The notes under the pieces were generated by a model. That model ran no database searches. It was not told the origin of the DNA and was given only the letters and a program-made list of their open reading frames with translations. A DNA stretch of 14,854 nucleotides from positions 1-14,854 of the forward strand of contig JADKFY010000009.1 in assembly GCA_016717305.1 (NCBI GenBank). The letters run 5' to 3'. Every line of letters starts with the position of its first letter. Position 1 is the first letter of the stretch. Origin of the DNA: Flavobacteriales bacterium. GTDB lineage: Bacteria; Bacteroidota; Bacteroidia; Flavobacteriales_F; PHOS-HE28. The position numbers were made by a program, and so were the translations under genes. Positions 1-8,027 of this stretch are shown here, one piece after another.

Positions 1-2640
1 CCTTTTCCGGAGATGCATGGTGGTAATAGGTCGCTTTAACCAACAGTCACCAAGGCGAAGAAACAGCACTTGGCCCGCAGCAGCTTGGTTTGCGGTTCCA
101 CGTTCTCATTGGGCTTAGGAAGTAGATGCGGGTGATTGTGTTCCGGGAGCATGGATGTGATGGCCGGTTACACGAAGTTCAATCCCGATTAAGGTCGCTT
201 TCACAAGGCACATGATCTTATGGGGCTTAACGGTGTTTATTCGCCACGTTATCAGGTCCACTGGGTCGAACGGATCAACTTGCCCCTGTCGCATTGTCCC
301 TGAGACCGCTGGTTCTTCCACGTCACTGTCCAGCAGAGGCAACTTTACCAGGAACTACGCGTCTTCTGGTTGGAACAACCGTAAAGTGTCCTTCTCCGTC
401 GGACATCATCTCTTGCCTCGGGCGATCGACCTTCCCTCATTGCTGTTTCCGCGCCAGGGTGGTCGTTAAGAACCCGATCCGATCCAACGCACATCTGGCC
501 AAAGCGGTTAACTGGCTAATCTCATGTTCTCTGCTTTGTGTGGACACATCCCCGTTTCCCGTTCCAAAGCATAGTCGTTACCGGTGAACTTTGGCAAACT
601 GCGTTCATGGTTCCAACTTTGACTCTGGGTCATCGTTCCGCTTCCCTCAGGGCTGACTCCACGCACCCTGAGAGGTATGCGTAATAGCGGGTGGCATGGC
701 GTTGATCGGCACCCGGAAACCAATGCGAACAATGGGCGACCAAAAACAACCGACTTGGGTATGAGGCCGTTAAGAAACAAAGAGCATTCAGACCATCAAT
801 CCATCTGTATGATGGTGACCGACCTGAAAGCCGACATGGCGAAAGTCGTCCCATGAGCGTGGCCGAGGTGATGATGTAACGGTGACTTCTGTTCCTGCCG
901 CTACACGCACCAGTAGTACAACGCGGCGGTGGAATTGGCCAAACCGCGTATTCGATCTCTACCGGAACCATCGCATCAGAGACTTTCCGTGAACGGCACA
1001 GGAATCTAATGACCGCGAACGCATTGCAAGAACTTCTTCAGCAAGCGGGTCTAGCGATGGGTTCCTGAAGGTGTAACGATCCGGACCTACGCTTGATGAA
1101 AGTGACCCCCAGAGGACGGCTACTATTGGAACACGAAGAATGGAAAGATCCTGCCGGCACGCATCCTCGCAGCCATGGTAACTGCGAGAGTGAAGATAGC
1201 CAGGGAAGGTTCAGCTTGCGGGACGATCCCAACTCGCCGACCGTGGAGACCTTGAGTCGGGTCGACCTAGTATTGACAAAGCCCCCCATCGACCATGCGG
1301 CTTTCGTTGATATTGATCCCATCACGGACAGCGCTTCGATCTTGCCACCGTGCTTTACCTCGAGATAGGAGACGTCGGTTGCCAACATTCGTCACGTACC
1401 TCCGGAACAGTCGAAGCGACCGACCTTGCCTAGCCTGTCCCTTAGAACTGGAACCGGAACCCGGTGCCACCTTTGTAAGAAGAATATGAAGTATCGTGGA
1501 ACACTTCATCGATACCGTGCCGTCAACAAAGAGGGACGGGCACTTAAAGGTACCAACGCCCAAACACGGCATTCATGCCAGGTCCACGTTACGCATCCCA
1601 GCGTCTTCCACATGATCCAGTCGTTGTCGTTCAGCACTTTTCAGCGGTAGCGGAACTAGCCCACCACCCGCAGTTGTGCGCGAACCCGTAGTACCAGCTT
1701 AACCCAGTTCAGCTCGTCAAAGGTCCTGTACGAGATAATGAGTTGAAGACCTACCGGCACAGAGTATAGGACAGAATTCGTGGTTGTCGAAGTTGAAGTC
1801 GCGACGATCGTACCAGCGTTCGTATGCCTTATTGTAGAATTTGTTCCGTGAAGAGGTAGGATCGCCAAACGCTTACCTCGAAAGCCTTGTTGTTCAATAC
1901 TGTGTTTCACGGTCAACCCGCTGGAGTCGCCCAAACGGAACCGATGCCGCAGTCCCGGCCGCGGGCAACGGAGAACAGGAGGCGCGAAACGAAAGCAATG
2001 TAGGAGTGCATCGCGCATGTTTCGGAGGTTTGACCCTCTCTTTTGGCAAAAGATATTTCGCCCTGTCGCCCTGTCGGAATGAAGGCCACACACTGGTCAC
2101 AGTCCCATCCCATTCCCAACAGACGCTCTTCCTCTGGTGGTTTCTGTTCTGACAGAAGGACCAAGGTATAGAACTCCTCAACGGAGCTTGTCACGAGCAA
2201 TATCTTTAGCCCAACAACCGAAAACATCATCACCCATAGTTGCTGTGTTCTTGGTGATCATTTCTCTCGCGATACTCTTCGGTGTTACCCTTTCCGCCCA
2301 GAAGGCCTTCTCTAACCCCGCCATCAGCACTCTGGTGGAATGGTTGGTGTGAGGAAGAAACGGATAGGTCCCACTGAAATAGTGGGATCACATTGAGCGC
2401 ACCAAGACGAGCCAGCGCCTTTAGTGACTTCTTCGCGGTTTGCCGCATGGAACCCCAACACTCTCATCGTCAAACCACCCTTGCCTCCTGTTCAGCAAGG
2501 TGTTCTTATGGTCGTCGCGCAATGGTATCATCTACTGGACCTACGGCGATGCGCATTGCTCTTCCCCTTCCACTTCTTCTGGTGATCGTTCACTGATCAG
2601 ATAGCGTCATTGGCGGGGATCCGTTAGTGATGAGCAGGCT
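1..2640. other. Region with no assignable gene
   Basis: I could not assign any gene here. Stops are frequent in all six frames and the longest open stretch is about 145 codons (1656-2093, minus), with no recognisable domain. Some frames are unusually open: plus 1093-1650 has one stop in about 186 codons, and minus 1388-630 has one stop in about 250 codons, but the latter translation is rich in Ser, Arg and Cys as expected of a shadow frame. A hydrophobic stretch (AVFLVIISLAILFGVTL) is encoded at about 2250-2300 on the plus strand. No tRNA T-arm motif, rRNA signature or transposase motif was seen. Because neighbouring real genes carry many indels, the most likely explanation is coding DNA whose frames are too broken to recognise, or decayed DNA. 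Confidence 0.5.
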
Positions 2641-2695
2641 GTGCCATTTGGGGCGGCCAAGAGAACAGGTTGTATCAACGAACAAGAACTTGAAG

Positions 2696-2812
2696 ATGGA
2701 GATCGATGGAGGGAACATTGTGGTCGGTATCATTTTTGCGGCACTACTGGCAGTACCATTCGTACTGGACTACAGACGCCGTAAGCAGAAAGGAGAGCAC
2801 TTGACCAACGTT
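2696..2812 (+). pseudogene. 5' fragment of small membrane protein, unknown function
   Basis: The first 39 codons read MEIDGGNIVVGIIFAALL followed by AVPFVLDYRRRKQKGEHLTNV: a short polar start, one transmembrane helix (about residues 8-24) and a basic cytoplasmic stretch. From memory this resembles the N-terminus of an uncharacterised Bacteroidota protein of roughly 190 residues that starts MEID..IVVGIIF and has RRKK after the helix. Here similarity stops after about codon 39, and the following frame reads into the spacer before the convergent STAS-like gene, with only about 120 bp left. So roughly three quarters of the expected protein is missing, and no other frame clearly continues it. Either a 3' deletion or a badly damaged consensus would explain this. 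The ATG at 2696 is chosen because the translation becomes family-like exactly there; the frame is open further upstream to 2627. Confidence 0.45.
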
Positions 2813-2877
2813 AGGTCAAGAGATAGCGTTGGACCAGTTAGGCCCAATGGACGTTCCACGGGGCCCTTTATATATTC

Positions 2878-2913
2878 GGACACCGCAGGGGTCTTCAAGA
2901 CCCTCCAATGTCC
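2878..2913 (-). terminator. Candidate hairpin terminator
   Basis: There is an inverted repeat in the spacer between the truncated membrane-protein gene (plus) and the end of the STAS-like gene (minus). The inner arms are AGGGGTCTT (2887-2895) and AAGACCCT (2897-2904), with one bulged G and almost no loop. The outer arms are GGACA (2878-2882) and TGTCC (2909-2913). It lies 20 bp beyond the proposed stop of the minus gene, so it could end that transcript. No clear T tract follows, so the terminator role is inferred from position. Confidence 0.35.
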
Positions 2914-2932
2914 GCACCTATCGACCAACCTA

Positions 2933-3341
2933 TTAGCTCCCGTGCTCGCGATGCTCCTTCAGCTGTTGCTCCATCCACGCGCCTCGGCCTCGTTGTCCGT
3001 AACCAGCATGCGCTGGAGCTCGGGAAGAACTTTAAGTACACGTTGGTGAGCCGCTCGATCAAGGTGGACTTCGCAACGATGGCGGTCGCGATGATCTGGC
3101 TCGCTGCGGTCGGCTCCGCGTGGTCGGTACGCATACTTTCCATGCCGAAATCAGTGTCCTCTGGTTGATCGTGAAGCGGGCATAAGGCGCGCTGCCCATG
3201 ATGGTGCGGCATGGACTGCACTTCGGCAACGTCTTCAGTAATGAAGACCGTTCCGGGTTTGTAGCGGATCTCGAGCAGTTCGTTGCTCACGCGGACCAGT
3301 GTTGCTATGCGCGTATCGAATTCGCTAGCTTCGAGGGTCAT
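2933..3341 (-). CDS. STAS-like (DUF7793-type) protein, frameshifted
   Basis: The reconstructed protein is about 135 residues. It starts MTLEASEFDTRIATLVRVSN and continues ELLEIRYKPGTVFITEDVAEVQ, which matches a Bacteroidota family of small cytosolic proteins resembling STAS/SpoIIAA folds (DUF7793); no biochemical function is known to me. One open frame spans most of the gene, but the family sequence changes frame several times. TIMGSAPYARFTI is encoded one frame over near 3165-3215, then the original frame resumes with PEDTDFGMESMRTDH and IIATAIVAKSTLIERLTNVYLKFFP. The C-terminus PELQRMLVTDNEAEAR and then WMEQQLKEHREHGS, ending in TAA at 2933, needs two more shifts. The single open frame runs on to 2895 only because of these shifts. 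It is divergent from OsmC with 121 bp between starts, so the two may share a regulatory region. Family assignment is fairly confident, function unknown. Confidence 0.7.
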
Positions 3342-3462
3342 GGGAGAGTGGTTGGTTGGTCGGGGCTATCGTGGTAAATTGCCAGTTCGGTAGTGCGCAA
3401 CGAATGACCAAGTAGTCATCTCGAACTCTTGCAGTCCGCCTTTTACTTCCGACCTTAGCACC
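3342..3462. promoter_or_regulatory. Divergent intergenic region between STAS-like gene and OsmC
   Basis: This 121-bp spacer lies between two divergent start codons and must hold the promoters for both genes. I found no exact copy of the Bacteroidota -7 box TAnnTTTG; the nearest resemblance is TATCGTGG at about 3368-3375. The assignment rests on gene layout only. Confidence 0.35.
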
Positions 3463-3870
3463 ATGGCCAAAACAGAACGAAGCGTTACTGCCGTCTTGGA
3501 AGGTGCGCCCTATGCCACGCGCATCACTACCCGCGGGCTGGAGTTGATCGCAGATGAACCTACGGACCACGGCGGCACCGACCAAGGCATGCGACCGCAC
3601 GAATTGTTGTTGGGTGCCTTGGCAAGCTGCACGGCGATCACGTTGCGGATGTATGCGGACCGCAGGTGGGTGGTGCCGCGCATTGGTATCACGGTGAGCA
3701 TGGACCGCACACAGGAAGGTGCCAAGGTGGAAACGGAAATGACCATCCTTGTGGATCTTCCGGCCGATCTGCCAACCGAACAAAAGGAACGTTTGGTGCA
3801 GATCGCCAAAGCCTGTCCGGTGCATCGTACTTTGGAGAACCCCATCCATTTGAAAGCCCTACTTACATGA
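3463..3870 (+). CDS. OsmC family peroxiredoxin
   Basis: An intact 135-residue protein of normal OsmC/Ohr length. OsmC-family enzymes reduce organic hydroperoxides in the cytoplasm with a thiol pair. Both reactive cysteines are visible: Cys56 in GALASCTAITLRMYA at the start of the central helix, and Cys118 in IAKACPVHRTLENP. Glu47 in RPHELLLGALASC matches the conserved active-site glutamate, and an arginine (Arg20 or Arg24) is available near the N-terminus. The stop overlaps the ATG of the next gene as ATGA (3867-3870), which implies translational coupling with the Fe-S protein. No frame break was seen, in contrast to both neighbours. The C-terminal VHRTLENPI fits the OsmC/YhfA branch rather than classical Ohr, but I would not assign a subgroup. 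Confidence 0.93.
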   Translation: MAKTERSVTAVLEGAPYATRITTRGLELIADEPTDHGGTDQGMRPHELLLGALASCTAITLRMYADRRWVVPRIGITVSMDRTQEGAKVETEMTILVDLPADLPTEQKERLVQIAKACPVHRTLENPIHLKALLT

Positions 3871-4275
3871 GCAAAGGAACACACCTATACCAACGGCGAA
3901 GTCACCATTGTTTGGAAGAGTGAACTGTGCATACAGCAAGAACTGTTGGAAGAGGTCTGGGAGACGTGTTCAAACCGGGCGAACGTCCGTGGATCATACC
4001 CAAGGTGCGACCACACAACGGATCATCGCCCGGATCGATCGTGCCCCAGCGGCGCTTTGAGCAGAATGAATTCAGGTGCAAAGAGGATGCCCTCCGAAGT
4101 ATCGTCGACCGTTTGCGAGACGACCAATGGTCCACTATTGGTGAAGGGTGATGTCGTGGTGAAGCACGCCGATGGACGAGAAGCGCGAAAAAGTAACCGC
4201 GTTCTGCGGAGGTGGTGCTTCGCAGAACAAACCATATTGCGATGGATCGCACCACAAGGAGGTTTCTGGACTTGA
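3867..4275 (+). pseudogene. Fer4_19 + CDGSH iron-sulfur protein, frameshifted
   Basis: The reconstructed protein is about 136 residues with two Fe-S domains. The N-terminal part is Fer4_19 (YjdI-like): MSKGTHLY, TNGEVTIVWKSELCI, SKNCWK, GLGDVFKPGERPWIIP and CPSGALSRMNSGAK, with cysteines in ELC, KNC and CPSGAL. The C-terminal part is a CDGSH-type 2Fe-2S motif: VTAFCGGGASQNKPYCDGSH, then HK and GFWT before TGA at 4273-4275. It takes at least five small indels to join these pieces, so no single open frame encodes the protein; the longest (3946-4275) covers only the middle. In the CDGSH motif (C-x-C-x2-S-x3-P-x-C-D-G-S-H) the second cysteine is read as Gly, a substitution rather than an indel. 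The start is fixed by the ATGA overlap with OsmC. An electron-transfer or redox-sensing role alongside OsmC is inferred. The breaks may be consensus errors rather than true loss. Confidence 0.75.
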
Positions 4276-4366
4276 TCTGATGTGTTGCTTCGGGTTCCGA
4301 TGGCCTCACCGCCTGTAGTTCCATTGAAGAAAGAGGTATACATAATAAATCCGCAAGCCAAAGGAA

Positions 4367-5123
4367 CTAAAGCTCCTGCAACGCACTTTCGTATATCACC
4401 ATCTTGGAATTCCACTTATGCCTGAGTTTGAGCCACCCAAGACGTTCGTCCCCATTATTATCCCGCATGGCAAGGCCGAGGTAGCAATTGGTCCAAGGGC
4501 AAGGAAGCAGTTTCGATTGGTGGTTGTATAAACGGTGTACGGAGGTTCATAATTCGGGACTGGTGCCGAAGAATTGGTTCGACGGAACACGACTTCACCT
4601 GCATGGAATTCATCCATGACAGTGAGTAGATCGCGGTATTGACCAACTAATTTTTGTCGCATTTTGCGTAGTGGAAACAACACTGTCAAAGGTGACGATC
4701 GACTGCAGGAGTCGTCCGATTAATTTGATGCATCGTTACGGTATCGTTGATCAAAAAGGTAGTATCAATGCGCTCAAAACTACGGACCAGCGCATTCGCA
4801 TGCATCGGCGTTAAACGTGTGAAAACTTGCAGCCCAGCACCCAAAGATTGACTGGAGTTCATACTGATCTGAAAATCCACCGTACCATCTGCGTCACTAT
4901 CAATGTCATGCGTCAAGCTCCCATTAAGAGCAACTTGCAGAACCACTGAATCATCGTCGATCACCATATTGTCCGTCAATCCGAATTCGATGGTATCACC
5001 GAGGTTGAACTCTGTTACATCGGTCGGTCCTTCGTTGACCGGTGGTACATCAGGAATGTTGTCCTTCTTACATGAACTGAGCAGAAGGGCTCCGGACAGG
5101 AACAACGTGCTGATCGTTTTCAT
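4367..5123 (-). CDS. Lipoprotein of unknown function, frameshifted
   Basis: It starts MKTISTLFLSGALLLSSCKK, a type II signal peptide with lipobox LSSC at residues 15-18, so a lipid-anchored envelope protein. The mature part is acidic and beta-rich (DNMVIDDDSVVLQVALNGS, DIDSDADGTVDFQISM). The frame runs cleanly to about 4700 and is then interrupted. A second frame (about 4690-4500) carries AGEVVFRRTNSSAPVPNYEP and PYTVYTTTNRNC. A third gives CPWTNCYLGLAMRDNNGDER, LGWLKLR, KWNSKMVIYESALQEL and a TAG at 4367-4369. That ending is typical of Bacteroidota lipoproteins, which often finish with a YxGxR...GWIxL pattern and a beta-strand, so I extend the gene to there. The 88-bp gap after the upstream MBL gene on the same strand allows co-transcription. 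No function is recognised. Confidence 0.65.
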
Positions 5124-5211
5124 TCGTAGCGGTCTTTGATCGAATAGAAGACACATGATCCGGGCAAAACGTTGTCGCAGTGAGCGATGCACCCCATATC
5201 GCAGTTCAAAC

Positions 5212-6007
5212 TCACTTCGCGTACCAATCCGCCAACTGCGTCGATCTTCGGATCGCCTTCGTTCACCAACTTCTTGAAGAGGGCCACATCGCTAAGGCCA
5301 TCCTTGCCACGATAGTGATACGGGTACACCACCTTGGGGTGGAAGGCGAGCACGCCGCTAGCCGCTTGTTGTACCGTCATGGTGTACGGCAGGTTCATGC
5401 ACACGAAGGCCACATCGATGTTGGTGAGCGCGCGCATCTCGGGAATGTCCTCCGTATCGCCACTGATGTAGATGCGTTCGTTCCCGAAGGTGAGCACGTA
5501 ACCGTTGCCGCGTCCTTTCGGGTGGCGTGGATCGTTCGGATCGGGCATGTTGTACATCGCTATGGCTTCGATGCCGATGCCGAGGTGCTCCCCGCGTTCG
5601 CCGTTCGCTAGTGCGGTGCAACGTGCCTTCAGGTCATCCGGCAATTCGTCCATTACGGCTTTCGGCGCAATGATCTTGGCCTTGGAAAGGTCAAGCCCGC
5701 TCAAGGTGGCGGGGTCCATGTGGTCGCCATGGATATCGGTGATCAACACCAGCTCCGGTGTTGGGTAAGCCGCGTAGCGTTCGGCGCCGTCGTGTGGATC
5801 CACCAAAACGGTGTGGCCGTTCCAAACAAGGGCCATGGCCGAATGATGGATCGGATGTATCGCCACGGTCTTTTCGGACATCTCGCTCACGGAAGGTCCT
5901 GGTACATTCGTTTCGCTTACCGATGGTGCAGAAGTACAGGCCACGAAGAGCAGCGGAAGCATGAATAGTGTACGCACACGCCGAAGGTACAGCGATCTTT
6001 TGCGCAT
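5212..6007 (-). CDS. MBL-fold metal-dependent hydrolase (UlaG-like), lipoprotein
   Basis: A metallo-beta-lactamase-fold hydrolase of the UlaG/Lactamase_B_3 type. With the start at MRKRSLYLRRVRTLF the first 24 residues form a signal peptide ending LLFVAC, so Cys24 is a likely lipidation site; longer in-frame starts exist up to 6154 but add no signal-like sequence. Metal-site motifs are present: HPIHHSAM (about 51-58), DPHDG (70-74), the THxHxDH-type motif TDIHGDHMD (90-98), YISGDTEDIPEM, and VVYPYHYRGKD near the end. The substrate cannot be told from sequence. Near the C-terminus the expected ending RDWYAK followed by TGA is present out of frame (stop at 5212-5214). Two bases appear to be missing just before it, and as read the frame continues to 5120 with an unrelated Cys-rich tail. 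It is divergent from the lamin-tail gene. Confidence 0.85.
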
Positions 6008-6108
6008 TTGCAGATCATCTTCGGGCGTGATCAAGGCTCCAACGCCATGTAGCGAAAGCATAACACTGCGGTTATCCTGCGCCAATATGAAGGGGATACG
6101 TTTGCGCC

Positions 6109-6672
6109 ATGAAGTTGACCATGGCCATGATGCTACTTCCGCTTTTCCTAGCATGTGCCAAAGGACCGGAGCCAGTTGTACACTACGCCGAGAACGACCC
6201 CTTCACCGGAAAGTTGGTGATCGATAGTGGTTGCCGAGAAGACCATGACCTTGGGCGAGTTCGGTGAGCCGGCGGATCGGTTCAGATGCTACAACACCGG
6301 GAGCGAGGACCTGTTGTTGAAGGAAGGGAGTGGTTCGTTTCCGATGCAGGACCCGACGACCCGAAGAAATTCAAATTGCCCGAAACGCTTGTGCCCGCAC
6401 GAACTACAAGTGTTAGTGTGGTGCGATAAAGTGGATGATGCGAGCTTGGGCATCCATACCAATTTCACGCTGGCGCAAGTGGTGAACACATTGTGCTTTA
6501 CCATCAAGTAGGGGGCGTTGGAACAGTGATCGATGAAGTGGTCTTCACAAAGGACGGTATGCCCGGACCGGTATGTGCGCGCTACCCGGACGGTGTTGGG
6601 GAATGGGTGTTGCCGAAGAGATCCACACCGGGTGCAACGAACGAACCCGCCCGGTACGCGGCAACAGAATGA
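6109..6672 (+). pseudogene. Lamin-tail-domain lipoprotein, frameshifted
   Basis: It starts MKLTMAMMLLPLFLACAKG, a short signal peptide with lipobox FLAC (Cys16). The rest is a lamin tail domain, an Ig-like fold found in many secreted bacterial proteins, often next to CotH or nuclease domains. Its signature is split across frames: LGEFGEPADRFRCYNTGSED, then WFVSDAGPDDPKKFKLPETL with VPA, then VLVWCDKVDDASLGIHTNFT, then SGEHIVLYHQVGGVGTVIDE and VVFTKDG, and finally ARYPDGVGEWVLPKRSTPGA before TGA at 6670-6672. At least four small indels (near 6228, 6325, 6410 and 6475) separate these blocks. Each block is in the order expected for the domain, so this is one gene of about 188 codons and not several. 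The protein probably sits on the cell surface; partner and role are unknown. It is divergent from the MBL gene with about 100 bp between starts. Confidence 0.75.
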
Positions 6673-6681
6673 ACACGACGA

Positions 6682-6745
6682 AATGCTGTTGGTTGGGCGA
6701 TGGCGAGCCGGATAGGGAAGAGATTCCCTGTCCGGAAACAGCATT
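6682..6745. other. Nested inverted repeats upstream of LpxH-like gene
   Basis: An inner hairpin has arms CCGGATAGGGAA (6708-6719) and TTCCCTGTCCGG (6724-6735), giving 12 pairs with one T-G wobble and a GAGA tetraloop (6720-6723). An outer pair of arms, AATGCTGTT (6682-6690) and AACAGCATT (6737-6745), is a perfect 9-bp complement enclosing it. It starts 10 bp after the lamin-tail stop and ends 23 bp before the LpxH start. No T tract follows, so it could be a terminator of the first gene, a leader structure of the second, or a protein-binding site. A perfect 10-bp palindrome ATCAATTGAT (6753-6762) follows, 6 bp before the ATG. Confidence 0.6.
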
Positions 6746-6768
6746 CCGATAGATCAATTGATACGACC

Positions 6769-7650
6769 ATGCAGAGCAAGGAGAAACGGGAGGTGGAACT
6801 GGTCGTGATCTCCGATGTCCATTTGGGAACTTATGGCTGCCGTGCCGAAGAACTGTTGAACTACCTACGGACCATTCGACCGCGCACGCTGATCCTGAAC
6901 GGTGACATCGTGGACATCTGGCAGTTCAGCAAAAGCTACTTCCCCGCTTCGCACATGAAGGTGATCATGTACATCACCAAACTGCTTTCCCGAGGCACGG
7001 AGGTCTACTACATTACCGGTAACCACGACGAGTTGTTGCGCAAGTTCGAGGGCTTCAGCATCGGTGGCCTCAAGGTGGTGAACAAATTGGTGCTCGATCC
7101 ACATGGCGAACCGGCCTGGTTCTTCCACGGCGATGTGTTCGATGTTACCATGGAACATTCCAAGTGGCTCGCGAAGTTGGGCGGCAAAGGCTACGACCTG
7201 CTGATCATGATCAACACCGTGGTCAACTGGTTCGGCAAACGCTTCGGTACCGGGCGTATCTCCCTCTCCAAACGGATCAAGGACAGTGTGAAGGGTGCCG
7301 TGAAGCACATCAATGATTTCGAAGGTACGGTGACCGATATCGCAATGCAGGCGGTTACCGCTATGTGGTCTGCGGTCACATTCACCAACCTGCATTGAAG
7401 CACGTGTATAGCAACGATGGCCATCGTGTTCTACCTCAATTCCGGCGATTGGGTGGAGAACCTCTCTGCGTTGGAATATCAAGACGGAACGTGGCAGATC
7501 TACAAGTACGCCGATGATCCCGTTGCACAGAAAGCCGCAGACCAGCATTCGGAGGATGCCGTGGACCTGGCCAAGATGGACCACACGAGCAGCGTGTTGT
7601 TCACCGCCATGCGTGCGGAGTTCGCGATGAAGGGTGTGGTGTTGCAGTAG
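6769..7650 (+). CDS. UDP-2,3-diacylglucosamine diphosphatase-like phosphoesterase
   Basis: A calcineurin-like metallophosphoesterase of the type annotated in Bacteroidota as LpxH-like, which in lipid A synthesis hydrolyses UDP-2,3-diacylglucosamine to lipid X on the cytoplasmic face. All metal-binding motifs are visible: SDVHLG (Asp16, His18), NGDIVD (Asp46), GNHD (Asn85, His86), FHGDVFD (His120) and, after the break, CGHIHQPALKH. One frame break occurs at about 7350. The first frame ends 7398 after a nonsense tail; one base lost near GCAGGCGGTT moves GYRYVVCGHIHQP and HRVFYLNSGDWVENLSALEY to another frame, which ends at TAG 7648-7650. The repaired protein is about 294 residues. The start MQSKEKREVELVVISDVH is chosen because the beta-strand leading to DVH follows directly; an in-frame ATG at 6700 lies in the hairpin region. 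The lpxH symbol is withheld because substrate specificity cannot be read here. Confidence 0.85.
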
Positions 7651-7730
7651 TACCGCGTGCCGAGGCACGTTCCCTGCCCTGCTTGGATGCGGTAGTACCC
7701 ATCGGCATAACAGAGCACGAGCGCAGGTGA

Positions 7731-7871
7731 TGGGAAATGGAATTCCCGACCTATGGCACCCGGCTCAGGATCAAGGGGGACAGCGAGAACGACATCAACT
7801 TGCGCTTCGATGTCGGCTGGGGTGCTGGTTCCCTGCACGGGGTGTACCTCAACTTCGGTGAAGCGTTCTGA
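7731..7871 (+). pseudogene. Orphan C-terminal piece of Omp85/Bac_surface_Ag barrel
   Basis: This frame reads FPTYGTRLRIKGDSENDINL, RFDVGWGAGS and HGVYLNFGEAF before TGA at 7869-7871. This is the usual end of BamA/TamA-family beta barrels in Bacteroidota: a penultimate strand with LRFDxGxG and a final strand ending in a C-terminal aromatic (here Phe), the signal recognised by the BAM machinery. Only about 45 codons are present, there is an in-frame TGA at 7728-7730, and no barrel or POTRA sequence is recognisable upstream in any frame before the LpxH stop at 7650. It is therefore a remnant, either of a large deletion or of a metallophosphoesterase-barrel arrangement. I know of Bacteroidota proteins that pair a phosphoesterase with such a barrel, but here the LpxH-like frame stops first. 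Assignment rests on this short motif only. Confidence 0.5.
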
Positions 7872-7975
7872 GCACCAATTCGTCGCGGGAATACTTGTCC
7901 AGGACCGCTGCAGAATGACTTTGTGAAAGTGCTCCGTTCGTCTGTGGAACGAGCATCAATTCTCCCAAACGCTCC

Positions 7976-7994
7976 CGCGGATCTGCGATCCGTG
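7976..7994. other. Short hairpin between convergent genes
   Basis: Arms CGCGGATC and GATCCGTG (8 pairs, one G-T) enclose a TGC loop. It lies in the 156-bp spacer between the barrel remnant (plus) and the end of the phosphatase-family gene (minus). It could end either transcript, but there is no T tract. Nothing else was recognised in this spacer. Confidence 0.25.
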
Positions 7995-8027
7995 CGGCCT
8001 CCCCAACAGGCAGTAGCGGTAGCAACC

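Noticed and set aside
1038..1388. Possible IS3-type transposase core suggested by LATDVSYLEV
   Set aside because: The expected continuation of an integrase core (hydrophobic strand with a second Asp and later DDE Glu) is absent in all frames, and no inverted-repeat ends were found.
1656..2093. 145-codon minus-strand open frame ending LRVRAQLRVVG
   Set aside because: No recognised domain, and the first half is Cys/Arg-rich as in shadow frames. The second half looks somewhat beta-strand-like but that is not enough to call a gene.
2137..2352. Small membrane protein with hydrophobic segment AVFLVIISLAILFGVTL
   Set aside because: One hydrophobic stretch in a region of broken frames; no family resemblance and no convincing start.
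6097..6104. TACGTTTG matching the Bacteroidota -7 box TAnnTTTG
   Set aside because: It lies only 4 bp before the lamin-tail ATG and has no TTTG-type -33 element at the right distance; it would require a leaderless transcript.
6227..6511. DUF1573-like protein suggested by FRCYNTGSEDLLLKEG
   Set aside because: The other frames supply DPKKFKLPETLVPA, WCDKVDD, GIHTNFTLA and ARYPDGVGEW in the order of a lamin tail domain, which explains the whole stretch better.
6865..7668. 267-codon minus-strand open frame rich in His and Val
   Set aside because: Antisense shadow of the LpxH-like gene, whose catalytic motifs are all on the plus strand.
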